From Acanthosepion esculentum (taxonomy: Eukaryota; Mollusca; Cephalopoda; Sepiida; Sepiidae): a stretch of 64,000 nt of DNA. The notes under the pieces were generated by a model that was given only the letters and a program-made list of their open reading frames with translations, did no database searches and had not been told where the DNA came from. Position numbers and translations under genes: made by a program. This document shows, piece by piece, positions 31,216 to 42,026 of this stretch (its first letter is position 1; each line of letters starts with the position of its first letter). Location: positions 57,970,842 to 58,034,841 of the forward strand of contig OZ038487.1 in assembly GCA_964036315.1 (NCBI GenBank). Reading direction: 5' to 3'.

Positions 31216-31492
31216 CAGTCAGTTATGTGCCATGTGTGATAAACGCTTAGGCGATCATGTATCTTACGATACATGACTAACGAGGCAGATTTTTTCCCGC
31301 GGTAGGTTGCCATTTCTTTCTGTGGTAGACCAGTTGCCATCCAAGGCTATAGAACCCAGTCTGTCCTGTTGGGTGGGGGGAAGAGGATTCATACCTTTCC
31401 CAAGGATATTAGCACGTAAGTGAATGTATGGATTCGACTGGAATTCGAACTCGGCTCGCCATTTCCTCAATCCGAGACGCTATCCATAGAAA
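31215..31492 (-). mobile_element. SINE family S copy, nested in the tRNA-like array
   Basis: On the minus strand a tRNA-like head (GATAGCGTCTCGGATTGAGG, then B box GAGTTCGAATTCC at about 31438-31450) is followed by a 200-base body. The body ends with GATACATGATCGCCTAAGCG (tail side, about 31220). Relatives lie at 54765-55050 and 56145-56355. It interrupts an otherwise regular array: B-box distance jumps from about 130 to 411. Confidence 0.75.
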
Positions 31493-31920
31493 ATCGTTTT
31501 AGACAATTCGATGTGGTGTTATAGTTAACAAGCTTGTTTCGCTAGATCAATTAAGACGGAATAGTGAGTTCGAACCTCACTAGATGCACCCAACATTTGG
31601 CCTTGTACCACATGTAAGCTATGTTCATAAAATCATTTGGGGGCATTTCTTAATGTTGTAATGCTTAATAATCTCGTTAGCTGAATTACAAATAAGTAGT
31701 GAGTTCAGTTCTCACTGGATCTTCAACACTTTTGACATTGTACCGCATCCGAACAACGCTTAGAAAATCGTTTTGGGAACTTTGACCTGGTGTAATGGTT
31801 AGCAGGCTTGTCTTAGATCAATTACGACTGAATAGTGAGTTCAACACTCATTAAGTTTCCCATACTTTCGGCCTTGTGCCGCATAATTGCTACGCTTAGA
31901 AAGCCACTATAGATAACATC
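31492..31920 (+). repeat. Tandem tRNA-like array, continuation
   Basis: Three further units have B-box-like segments at 31566 (GAGTTCGAACC), 31701 (GAGTTCAGTTC) and 31836 (GAGTTCAACAC), spaced 135 bp apart. The spacer landmark GGCCTTGTACCACATGTAAG recurs with changes. Confidence 0.7.
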
Positions 31921-32630
31921 TATAATTACATAGAGTAAAATGTATGGACATTCAATGTCTGTCAAATTTATACATCGTCTTTTTCCAAGTATGAATCACC
32001 TTCTGCGAACCTGGATTTTCAGATGCAAAGAATATGCGAAATCAAGGCTTTGCCTAAGCTTTCGAGTCATCTTCAGAGGTGAATAAGTACATAGAAGGAA
32101 AAAGAATCAAAATTGTTTTAAGTAAAAATTGTTTTTTTTATAATGATGTTCAATGCTTCTCAAACTTATCTCAATCCTTTTTGTTGTGGTCAGTATTTTT
32201 GGTTGAGAATTCACATTTTTATTGTTGTCTTTTGTGTTATATTTCTGAAGTAAGAAGTGTTTCCCTCCTCAATCTTGATCACAGTTCTCTACTTTTTCCC
32301 TAATTCGAATTTGCAGAAGGATGGTCAGGTTTTTCATGTCCGTAGTTTGATGTAAATACAATGTCAGTGGCCTACTGCTTTGTAAGAGCCGAATATAAAA
32401 AAATATATTGTATATTTATACAATATTTTTGCTATGAATATCTGAGATACAGAGTTTCTAATGTTAAACATAAGAATCTACGATGTATGATGATTCTTAA
32501 ATTCACGCATCAATCGCTCGATCTTCAGACCATGTGTTCCTACGCCTTTCGCAGGCTTTATATACACGCCACTTTTGGGTTCAAGGAAAGTGAGGGGAGC
32601 AATAAACCAGAATTTACCCACTTGGTGCTT
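31920..32630. other. Unassigned sequence between tRNA-like arrays
   Basis: A segment at 32030-32082 (minus: CTCTGAAGATGACTCGAAAG) superficially recalls a hammerhead core but lacks a stem. No gene is recognised. Confidence 0.4.
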
Positions 32631-33005
32631 CACAATTTCGGCCTTGTGCCAAATCTAAGCAACGTTTAGAAATAATTTTTGTGCACTTTGACGTGGTGTA
32701 ATGGTAAGTATGTTGTCTCGCTAGATCAATTATGACAGAGTAGTGAATTCGATCCTCACTGAGTGCTCCCAACTTTCGGCCTTGCGCCACATCTAAGCAA
32801 CGTTTAGAAAATCGTTTTAGGCACTTCGACGTCGTGTAATGTTTAGTAAGGTTGTCTAGATAGATCAATTAAGACTGTGTAGCGAGTTCGTTCATCGCTG
32901 GATGCCCCCAACATTCGGCCTTGAGCCACATCTGAGCTACGCTTAGAAAATCATTTTGGTACTTCGAACTGGCGTAATGGTTAGCAAGATTGTCTTAGAC
33001 ATATG
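32630..33005 (+). repeat. Tandem tRNA-like array, third part
   Basis: B-box-like GAATTCGATCC (32744) and GAGTTCGTTC (32884) are 140 bp apart, with the same spacers as at 31 kb. The last unit is cut at about 33000, where a fragment similar to part of the Tigger-like element (35490-35520) begins. Confidence 0.65.
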
Positions 33006-33112
33006 AGATGTTTTCGGAGTGTTGAATACAAGCTATTTAATTTCTGTATAGTATTTATTTATTGTCACTAGTTTATTTTGCTTATTTTATAATTTATTAC
33101 TTTATTTATTTA

Positions 33113-33117
<5 letters not shown>

Positions 33118-33189
<72 letters not shown>
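33118..33189. repeat. (TA)n microsatellite
   Basis: A pure (TA)n run directly abuts the left arm of the fold-back element. Confidence 0.95.
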
Positions 33190-33193
<4 letters not shown>

Positions 33194-33840
33194 CATGAAT
33201 CATTCATACAAAAAAAAAGATATTGAAGGTAATGATATAAATGGCGTGAATCCATCTTCGCAAAGAAAATTTAATAAATTACATTAACCCCGAACCTGTA
33301 GATGAATGTTATGATCCCTGTTTATAAATTCCAGTTGCATAAGGTCTTTTTTTATTTTTTTACAAGCTTTCATCTGTGCATACACACATCATCACGTATG
33401 GAAATAGATTTGTTTTTATACATCCAGGTAATAACAGGACAACGAAAGAATAGATGTAATCCGAAATATGTTTTTTAGAAATGTGTTATTGTTAATTGTA
33501 AGAAATTTTTGAGTGTGCAGTCGCAACGCTGAGGTTGAATTTTAAAATTTTAAGATTGTGCGTTTTTGTACTAATATGGTAATAGGAGAATTGTTTTGTA
33601 CTGGTAGGTTTTTCAGTCAATATGACATGAACTAATTTATGCACAGATGAAAGCTTGTAAAAAAATAAAAAAATAAAAAATGACCTTATGCAACTGGAAT
33701 TTATAAACAGGGATCATGACATTCATCTACAGGTTCGGGGTTACTGTAATTTATTAAATTTGTTAGCGAAGATGGATTCTCGCCATTTATATCATTAACT
33801 TCAATATCTGTTTTTTAGTATGAATGATTCATGTAATGTA
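33190..33840. mobile_element. Fold-back element with ~195-bp inverted arms
   Basis: Left arm about 33190-33385 and right arm about 33640-33838 are inverted repeats at high identity over their whole length. Landmarks are TCATGAATCATTCATAC..., GATGAATGT...ATCCCTGTTT and CAAGCTTTCATCTGTGCA. The central 255 bases are unique AT-rich sequence without ORF. It may be a fold-back DNA element or two inverted terminal copies of a larger element. Confidence 0.75.
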
Positions 33841-33861
33841 AATTGAACTGCACCACATACT

Positions 33862-33863
<2 letters not shown>

Positions 33864-33898
<35 letters not shown>
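33864..33898. repeat. (TA)n microsatellite
   Basis: A short (TA)n run follows the fold-back element. Confidence 0.95.
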
Positions 33899-33899
<1 letters not shown>

Positions 33900-33900
<1 letters not shown>

Positions 33901-35400
33901 ATTAGGAAATAGAGCCAGAAAAGAAACAAGATGCGTTTTAAATCTTTCGTTCTCGCTATTCATTTTATATGCGCATACAAATTTTTGAGACGTATACATC
34001 TGTTACAGTTTTTTCAGTATTATCCTTTATGTTCGATTTCAAATCAACGTAATCTCTTGTGATTTCAGTCACCGTTCCTGATGAGATCTTCCTTCCATTA
34101 CCCAATCTTGCAAGTATTGATACGGTACCAATTTATTTCCATTTATCGAGAATATCCTTTGCATACGTATTCGACCTTGATCGATTCAATTTATAAATCA
34201 TGGCCAAAAAAATAAAAAATAAAAAAAACAACTCTCAGACCGGAATGAGGAGGCTCATCAATCCGAGGAATGGTACAAAATTTTCAATCAATTTAAATAC
34301 TTCGATCTACTAAGAGCCTTCTTTTCTCCGGTCACGAAATTTTTTATTTTTTTTTTGATATTCGTCATTTTTTTAATATATTGAATGGATAATTCATTTA
34401 TAAGGTAAGTTTATGTAAACCTTCAAGTATGATTTGAACATTAAAATATATAGGGAGCTACCCAATTTTAGTTCTTGTTATAACATGTTTAATGTCAAAT
34501 TTGTTTTCTTCCTCGGGGTCTGATGCGTATGCAAAATATATTCTTGATAATTGTGGAAATAAACGAATACTAATTCTCTATTTTTATTATGACTTGTTAT
34601 TTCGAATTAATTAGAACAAAATAAGGTACTATTCTAGTAGAGTACTTTTGCGTATAACTGTATATAAAAAAGAACAACTCCATGCCTACGCAACTACAAG
34701 AATAAATGTCCGTACAGACACAACATGGCCATCATGAATAATTTAATGGAACAAATTTAATATTCTCTAAAAGCACAATATTTTAGAACCACCTCAAAAC
34801 CATAAAACAAACATTAATAAACATTTTCCCCAGCAACAAAACTGTTTTAAACTAATTTTAGAAAAATAAGAGCGAACAATAATGTAAATTAATAAAAAAA
34901 AATGAATCTAAAACACAAAGCAATTACACGTTAATGTAAAAATGTAAGAAAAAAACTATTAATACAACAATACATATCACATATTGGCAAAATAAAACAA
35001 AACTTATATCTTACTACAATAAAACAAACCAATTTTGTGTAGAAATTAGCTTGCTCACTTGGAAAATGTCTCTCTAATCCATATAACAATACACATATTG
35101 GTAACACGACTACTACGTTATCGTACCGATTAACTTGCTATCTATCTGAATGTATTTAAAATATTTAAAAGACTCCATTCCAAAACACGTGAAAATGGCA
35201 AGGTTAAATTTTGGAAGCAACCAACTGAGTAAATATATAGGAGTATATGCAAGTAGTTTACAAAGTTTGACCATTTTTTTTCATTGTTTATTCATTTATT
35301 TTAATTTCTTATTTCTTTAGTCTTTATAACTGTTTTTAGTATCTTCTCAGCTACCTGGCTGTAATTGCTAGATTTATTTCTGTTTTAATTAATGCGTTTA
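33900..35400. other. AT-rich sequence, no feature recognised
   Basis: No conserved motif, tRNA box or inverted repeat of notable length was found. Confidence 0.45.
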
Positions 35401-35408
35401 ATTATATA

Positions 35409-36132
35409 CAGGTTGAGGATCCTTTATCCAAAATTCTTGACACCGGAAATGCTTCGGTTATCAGATCTTTTCGGATTTTTGACTACAAGCTATTTAAATT
35501 TTGTATAGTATCTATAAAATGTGGTAACTTGTGAATGTAACCCAAGCATAAACACAATATCTCTTTATATTTCATAACACAGCTTATACATATTCCCGAA
35601 AGTAGTTTTATATATAAGATTTCGTAATTTATGTGTACATACAGATATAAGTAATGACGCTAGTCATGTTATGCTCACACGGATTTTGAAGAGGTGAAAT
35701 TAAGATTTCACGTAAAAATAATGTTTTGTACTTTCTGCATGTGTACAAAGACATGCAACACTACTTCTACATCAAGTGTAAGAATCCGGAGACAGATGTA
35801 GAGTGGGCACATCGTAGTTGACATAAATGTGTGTCAAAATGAACATTCGGTGAGCTATGAGTCTCTACCAACGATGTCGTGTTTTGATTAAAATGTTACA
35901 ATACATAGAGGATATTTGTATGAAAACAAAACATGGATTCTGGTTACAGTTAAATGTAAACAAAACTGAAAAAAGTCGGCATCTTATTTCTAACAAAATA
36001 TAACCATGCTACGGGTATTCATCTTGCTTTCTGAATTTTTCCATTTGGGGCAATTCATTTGAGCACCTGAAAAACCTTTGAATTTTAAACGTTTTCTGAT
36101 TCGGAAATTTTGTATAAAGGATACTCAATCTG
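35409..36132 (+). mobile_element. Non-autonomous Tigger/MER2-like DNA element (724 bp)
   Basis: The left end CAGGTTGAGGATCCTTTATC and the right end (reverse complement CAGATTGAGTATCCTTTATA) are inverted repeats with TA on both sides. The terminus closely matches the mammalian MER2/Tigger-type consensus start (CAGGTTGAGTATCCCTTATC), including the following TTCGGATTTTT region. No transposase ORF is present. The right end runs into a (TA)n tract and then SINE copy 2. Confidence 0.7.
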
Positions 36133-36149
36133 TATATATATATATATAT

Positions 36150-36320
36150 ATATATATAGTCATCCACAGACAAACTGTTTCGCTGTACCACAGAAAAACT
36201 GTTTCGTTGTATCACAGCTCCTCAGTGTGGCTAGACATGCGATCGCTTCAAGCCGGTATCGAAACCCGACCGATTTGGTATCAATCGGAGATTCTAACCC
36301 CTAGGCTATCGACGCTCGGC
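36150..36320 (-). mobile_element. tRNA-derived SINE with hammerhead-like 3' part, copy 2
   Basis: On the minus strand the head has B box GGGTTTCGATACC (about 36255-36267). It is followed by stem-I strand CCACA, CTGAGGA (36219-36225), stem II GCTGT/ACAAC (one mismatch), GAAAC (36201-36205) and AGTTTTT. A second GAAACAGTTT (36172-36181), the GTC cleavage-type triplet at 36169-36171 and TGTGG, which can pair with CCACA, come next. A ~24-base stretch containing GAAAC and stem III is duplicated in this copy. The (TA)n tail is at 36131-36158. Confidence 0.7.
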
Positions 36321-36439
36321 AGAGAGAAAAGGAGAATTTTTGCGTATTTATGTTTTCCTAAACTCGCCAGTAACCTAGTGGACTCAATCCATTGGGAGAG
36401 TCTTGCATTATTAGGAGTAATAGTCACTGTTTACACATA

Positions 36440-37830
36440 CGCGGTTGTTCCCCACAGTTCTTATCAAAAGAAAGCCACTAGCCCAGACAACATTCCAGTA
36501 ATTGTCCTTAAGAATATCAATCCAAAACTATATCCAATCTGAGCGAAATTATTTAGCCGCTGCTTGAAGGGGAAATTCTTCTGTGGAAGATATCAAGAAT
36601 TCGGGCGAAAGCTCATCCCCTACCCAGTATAGACACATCGGTTTCCTCAGTGACATCAGTGGATTTTTGAGGTTATAATCAGCAAGAGGATCACCTAAAT
36701 AAGAACAACCTCTTCAGCGACAAATAGTACGGGTTTCGATCAGTCCGATCCACTGCTGATGTTCTAACTACCATTACTCACAGTATCGATGAGACACTAG
36801 AGAACCAATGAATCACATGGAACATAGCTTTAGATATCTCAAAGACCATTGACAAGATGTGGCACAAAGGATTCTTCTCACACTCTCGAGCTTTTGAATA
36901 AGTTTTCTCAATAATAAAGTCATTCTTAACAGGCAGGTTTCTGAAGGTAGTTGTTAACGGCAAGTCTTCCGAGACAATAGCAATTAACTCACGCCTCCTC
37001 CAGGGTTCGCTTCTTGGATCAACCTTCTTTTTACGTTACATAAATGATCTGCGTATATGCTGATCATTTGTGAAATGTCTATGCGGATGATATTACTGTA
37101 TATGGGTTCACCTCCAAAACTCTTGATGACAAGAGATTGTCAGCTGATCTCTCCTCCTATGCCTCGAAATCCAAAGTAGTTACATTCCATCATCACCGAT
37201 CGAACTAACAAAGTAACGGTGACGGGGTGCTCCCTCTGGGAGGCCCGTGCCGTAAGCGACTATTGGGCCTTTAACTCAACCCAGATCTCAATTGGAACTC
37301 GTACATACGATACATCGCTAAAAATGCAGGAAACATGGGTCGATTTCCTGTAACGCTCCCGTAAGTGCCTGACTCTCCGTGCTACCCTCTACCTTTACAA
37401 GAGTCAGATCAGATCTAAAATGGAGTACTCTTGTCATATTTGGACAGGAACTGTCCAATCTCAATAGAGCCCAAAAGCGTCTTTTGTGCTTTAAATTATT
37501 GTCCACCTTACAAACCCTCTCTCACAGATAAAATGTCATAAGCCACTCACTGCTTTATCGCTGCTTTCGTGGAATGTGCTGAGACAATCTACATTCTTTA
37601 TTTCCAATAGTTCTAACCTTCACGGCTAGAACTCGCCTCGCTACGCGCATTGTGGCGAACTACCCACATTCCTTCCGTATTCCACTGGTGAGAAGTAAGT
37701 TCCACTCGAGCAGCTACTCGGCGCGAATGACTGTTCTGTGGAACCGACTCCCAAGACGATCTTTAACCAAATCACTACAGTCTTAACCAGTTCAAACCTA
37801 GGGTTAATCGTTATCTTCCCCATAAATTGT
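36440..37830 (+). pseudogene. CR1/Jockey-type LINE reverse-transcriptase relic
   Basis: Across frames the order is SPDNIPVIVLKNINPKLYPI (fingers, 36480), a YQFGFRS-like segment near 36735, LDISK...FDKMWH-like sequence about 36830, VVVNGKSSETI and LLQGSLLGSTFF (36950-37030), and the catalytic YADDITVYG at about 37080. C-terminal blocks follow: KMEYSCHIWTG at about 37415 (the YCSHIW block), PYSTGEK and LWNRLPRRSL at about 37730. Stops and frameshifts are numerous. It is the longest CR1-type copy in the window. It ends near 37860 without a clear tail. Confidence 0.7.
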
Positions 37831-38034
37831 GCCTATTACTCTGTAAACATCTACCTCGAGTGGCTCTCGAGCCTTGTACAGAGTGAACTTCAATGTGAAA
37901 GAATGAAGATATGATAAGATAAAGAACAAATAGGAAAGGTTTATCAATCGAACACTTTTCACTTGTATGGAGAAAAAGAAAGAAATTCTGGTATGTTTAC
38001 GTTTGTGTTTTATTTTCATTGGTTAATTAATCTA

Positions 38035-38156
38035 CAGGGTGCTTGAAAAGTAACTCCCTATTTCATGTATAATGGTCTCTCCAATCTAACTATAATTTTT
38101 ACAAGGCGGGAGAGTCCATCATACATAAAATAGGGAGTTACTTTCCAATCACCCTG
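38035..38156. mobile_element. 122-bp hairpin MITE, TA target duplication
   Basis: The left end CAGGGTGCTTGAAAAGTAAC and the inverted right end GTTACTTTCCAATCACCCTG extend into inverted arms of about 40 bp. TA flanks both sides and the outer palindrome is TCTACAGGG/CCCTGTAGA. It has no coding capacity. Confidence 0.9.
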
Positions 38157-38263
38157 TAGATATAGAAAAACATGATTTTACACATAGTTATGCAGTTTCG
38201 AATTTTTCATATTTATTTGTGAAAACTGCTCAATATCCGAACTATTACCCAATATCATATTTT

Positions 38264-38305
38264 CTACATACACACACACACAGACACTCACACATACATA
38301 CACAC

Positions 38306-38346
<41 letters not shown>

Positions 38347-38365
38347 TGTATGTGTGTGTGCGTGA
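38264..38365. repeat. (CA)n/(TG)n inverted microsatellite
   Basis: (CA)n with interruptions is followed through a short (TA)n centre by (TG)n with matching interruptions, so the region is a long imperfect palindrome. Confidence 0.9.
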
Positions 38366-38644
38366 AAGTAAGATCACACACAAAAGTAATCTTTTTGTCT
38401 ATGGCAACCTATCTGTAGGGTCCATGCTGATCGAAAACAAAGAATTTGATAATGCCTCAGGATTCCACACATGTGCACGTTTAGAAACCCGAGGTGTAAG
38501 AGAAAATTAACCTTCAGCCACTTAAGAACTGAGTCAATTTTTTTCTCGTCGAAGTCAAAGAATAGAATAACAACCAGGTAAAAAGGATTTTGAATAAAAG
38601 GCTAAAACCGCCTTTCACATTCTAAATGGCTGCTGGGATTAAAA

Positions 38645-38647
<3 letters not shown>

Positions 38648-38690
<43 letters not shown>
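38648..38690. repeat. (TA)n microsatellite
   Basis: A pure (TA)n run. Confidence 0.95.
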
Positions 38691-38692
<2 letters not shown>

Positions 38693-38892
38693 AAAAGTAT
38701 TTAGCTTAGTTTCTGAATGGAACCAGCAATCATCCATGGATCAATATCAAAAGAAATCAATAAGGGTGAGAATCGCATCATAAAACTAGCTCAAAGGAGA
38801 ATGAACAGCCCATCAGGTTAAAAGATCATTTATAAAATGTAGATGTATACACACACATATATATGTATACATTTACACACAGACATACACAC

Positions 38893-38895
<3 letters not shown>

Positions 38896-38966
<71 letters not shown>
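38896..38966. repeat. (TA)n microsatellite
   Basis: A (TA)n run ending at a sequence that leads to a hammerhead-like motif at about 39008-39042. Confidence 0.95.
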
Positions 38967-38967
<1 letters not shown>

Positions 38968-39001
38968 GGATAACGAAGATATAGGATACAATAACATATC
39001 T

Positions 39002-39042
39002 GCAATGTTTCACTTTTATTGCAGCTTCATCAGAGACTGAGA
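39002..39042 (-). other. Hammerhead-like CTGATGA...GAAAC motif
   Basis: On the minus strand CTGATGAAGCTGCAATAAAA is followed by GTGAAACATTGCAG. The two conserved core strands have normal spacing, but stem II is weak and a GUH cleavage triplet is not evident. It may be a fragment of a Penelope-type terminus. Confidence 0.3.
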
Positions 39043-39227
39043 GATGGATAAAAAGAAGAAATAAATTCTGTTATTTTTACTTTAGTGTTTGATTTTCATT
39101 GTTCATTGCTGTATTACGTGTCTTCGACTCATTTAAACTGACGTTATAGTAATTTGTGACGTTTTTATCTGTTATGAGCTATATTTGATCACATATTCCA
39201 TGTATATACACACACATATATATACAT

Positions 39228-39265
<38 letters not shown>

Positions 39266-39602
39266 GTAATTCGTATAAGTGACGGTCAGGTATTGGTACG
39301 TTCTTAAGTGAATATCCCATATCTACACGTTCCATATTAGTTGATTTAAAAAGTGCTCTATAGGATGACCTAGAGCTTTATAAATATAGGTAACTATACT
39401 CGTGTCGAAAAACCTTCGAACTCTTAATTTAACAACAGCCAAATCAATCACGAAGGAAAAAAAGGTTTTAAAAAAAGAAAGAGCCAGGAACATGAAAGTC
39501 TGTCGAAAATAATCGCACAGATACAGGTTCAAGGCCCAAAGAAAAAAACCCGATACGAGTAAACAACTAACTAAAGAGCTCAATACAAGCGTAGAGCAAA
39601 CC

Positions 39603-39719
39603 TAGTCAAACCTAATGAGCCAGACACACCTACCAAAGTTTCACTTAGGCAGATCGTCAGGGTCGGCTGACGATCTGCCTAAGTGAAACCTTGGTAGGTG
39701 TGTCTGGCTCATTAGGTTT

Positions 39720-39724
<5 letters not shown>
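39603..39724. mobile_element. 58-bp-arm near-perfect palindrome (MITE-like)
   Basis: Arms 39603-39660 and 39667-39724 are reverse complements with one mismatch around a 6-base loop. The outer ends are TAGTCAAACC/GGTTTGACTA, so a TA duplication is possible. A (TA)n tract starts immediately at the right end. Confidence 0.9.
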
Positions 39725-39777
<53 letters not shown>

Positions 39778-40167
39778 TTGTAAAGTATTAAGGAATGTCA
39801 GTTTAAAAATGAAATACATTAATTCTTTTAAAACAATCTTCCTTTACGATCTGGATACGAATATAAAGGTTACACATATGATTTTGAGCAGATATGTGCC
39901 TCCCTTGAAAGGATAACAGAACCTTTCTATGTTGTGACGCTGTCTTTGACTAAGCGGTCTAAAGCACACCGGATAAGACGGTGGTTTTCCTTGCAAAAGG
40001 GGACGCAGACACGACATTTAACAGAGGGTAAAGGTTTTTTTATGAAACTTATGGAATGCATGTACCGGTAGAAGTTATTCACACCGTTTACTCAGACACG
40101 TGCATCTACTGAAATATAACATTTAAAGTAATAAATATATATATACACACATATATATATATATATA

Positions 40168-41727
40168 CAGTGGGGGCAAACAAATATTCGTACACATATA
40201 AATTTTTAATTTATTGTATTCCGAACTAATGAATAAACATACTTTTGATACAATTAACTGTACACAGATGCATAATAACTAAATATGCATAGAAAACAGA
40301 AGATCTTGAGTTAATAGAAACATATCCTATTTATCCATTTTAATAGGCGAAAAACATTCGTACAATGCAAATTTCAAATTTTAAAACATTTAAATTGCTT
40401 TAATGGTCTAGATTATTCAAGTGGAATATTCTAGAATGTCCCAAAAATGCTATCAGTAGTTAAGTTTAGCATAAAAACACAAACAAACATTCTATAATTG
40501 ATATTCGTGCAAGAAGGTTATCATCATGGCAAGAGGTAAAGAACTGACGAATTCCCCAAAAGAACTGAGTGTTAAGCTATGGAAAGATAGTAAACGATAC
40601 AGGAAAATCTCAGACAACCTGAATATTCCATTTACTACCATTATTTCATTCATCGTAATGTATAAAATAATCGAAACTGTTGAAAACCAAAAATAAAAAC
40701 AGGTGCTCCACAGAAGATTTCTTCAAGATCTTCGAGCAAATTAATGAGTCAAATCCAATGGTTCCTCGTCAAGAGCTGCTGGATGAATTGCTTTTATCAG
40801 GAATTTGTGTCAGTAAACGGAGAATAAGCAATGAAATTCACAAAAACAATCTAAAGTCATGCTCCCCTCGGAAAACTCCATTGCTATTGAAAAGACACAG
40901 AGATGCTAGGTGGAAATTCATTCGTGAACATAAGGATAAGGAAAAATCGTATTGGGAAAGAGTATTATGAACGGACGAAACTAAAATTGATTTGTTTGAA
41001 CGTAATTATAGAAATCATGTATGGAGGAAAGATGGCGTTGCCTTCAAATAAAAGAACACAGTTCCAACAGTGAAATTTGGTGGTGGTAGCATCATGGTTT
41101 GACGATGTTTTTTCCTGCAAAAGGTACTGTCAACATTAATAGATGGTAGAATGAATGGCGCAGCATATCAAAATATTTTGGAACAAAAATTTAATGATTT
41201 CGATTGAATATCTTGACCTTCCTTCTGATTGGATCTTCCAGCAAGATAATGATGCGAAGCACACTGCAAAATCTACGAAGAAATAGCTTGCTGAAAATAA
41301 TGTAAATATCCGGAAATGTCAGTACTCAATCGAAAATCTGTGGCGTTATTTCACAATTCAAATCCAATTGAGGGCTCCAACAAACATCCCCGATCTATAG
41401 ACAATATGCGAAGAAGAATGGAACAAAATACTAAATAAAATTTGAAAATGTTTGAAGCAGTATAAGATGATGGTTGCTGTAGAAGTGAATAATGTCGATT
41501 CTAAAAAGTACTAAATGAAGATTAAGTATTCTTCTTTGTACTGTACGAATACATTTTTCATCCATTAAAATGTATAAATGGGATTTATTTTCTTTAAGTC
41601 ATTTTTTCTATTTTCTATGCATATTATTTATTATGCATCTGTGTACAGTTAATATATGAAAAGTATGTTTATTAATTAGTTGAAAATACAATGAATTAAA
41701 CATTTGTATGCGTACGAATATTTGAAA
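40168..41727 (+). mobile_element. Tc1/mariner element, degraded
   Basis: The left terminus CAGTGGGGGCAAACAAATAT follows a TA. A long subterminal repeat (TTTATTG...ATGCATAATAA) recurs inverted at about 41625-41727, where the outermost bases have diverged. The transposase relic lies between the repeats. Confidence 0.75.
40525..41520 (+). pseudogene. Tc1-like transposase relic missing the third catalytic acid
   Basis: The N-terminus MARGKELTNSPKELSVKLWK with IPFTTIISFI is the helix-turn-helix DNA-binding part. After a frameshift, 40680-40970 gives the second helix-turn-helix (VPRQELLDELLLSGICVSKR). TDETKIDLF (about 40973) holds the first catalytic aspartate and FGGGSIMV follows. SDWIFQQDNDAKHTAKS (about 41225) holds the second. 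Where WPxQSPDLNPIENLW is expected, the sequence reads IRKCQYSIENLW, so the third acidic residue and its neighbours are lost. With at least six stops it is dead. Confidence 0.85.
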
Positions 41728-41859
41728 ATCGATGGTTGAGCATTTTGAAAGAAAGGGAATTTGTTGGCTGCTACTATTAACGCTAAAAGCTCTAATTGTA
41801 CTTCCATCTAATGAATGCTTTCATCTCATATATAAGGTGTAAAAATTCCCTTTCTCCGT

Positions 41860-42005
41860 CAGCTGATGGATGAAGGGTGAGAGACTCTAACTGATGCCAA
41901 ATCAGACGGGTTTCAATCCTGGCTTGAAGCAATCGTATATGTAGCCAAATTGATGAACTGTGACACAGCGAAACAATCTATTTGTGGATGACTGTATATA
42001 TATTT
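41860..42005 (+). mobile_element. tRNA-derived SINE with hammerhead-like 3' part, copy 3
   Basis: The head has B box GGGTTTCAATCCTGGC (41908). It is followed by TTGATGA (41950; core C changed to T), stem CTGTG/ACACAG, GAAAC (41970), AATCT, ATT in place of the GTC triplet, TGTGGATGACTG and a (TA)n tail. The order matches copies 1 and 2. Confidence 0.65.
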
Positions 42006-42026
42006 GAATTGCATAAAGTCCGACAA

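Noticed and set aside
32030..32082. CTGAAGA...GAAA on the minus strand as hammerhead
   Set aside because: Only six bases separate the two motifs, with no stem II and no cleavage triplet.
16405..33005. Functional tRNA genes
   Set aside because: A and B boxes are present, but acceptor and anticodon arms do not pair convincingly and units are tandem; they are SINE- or satellite-like.
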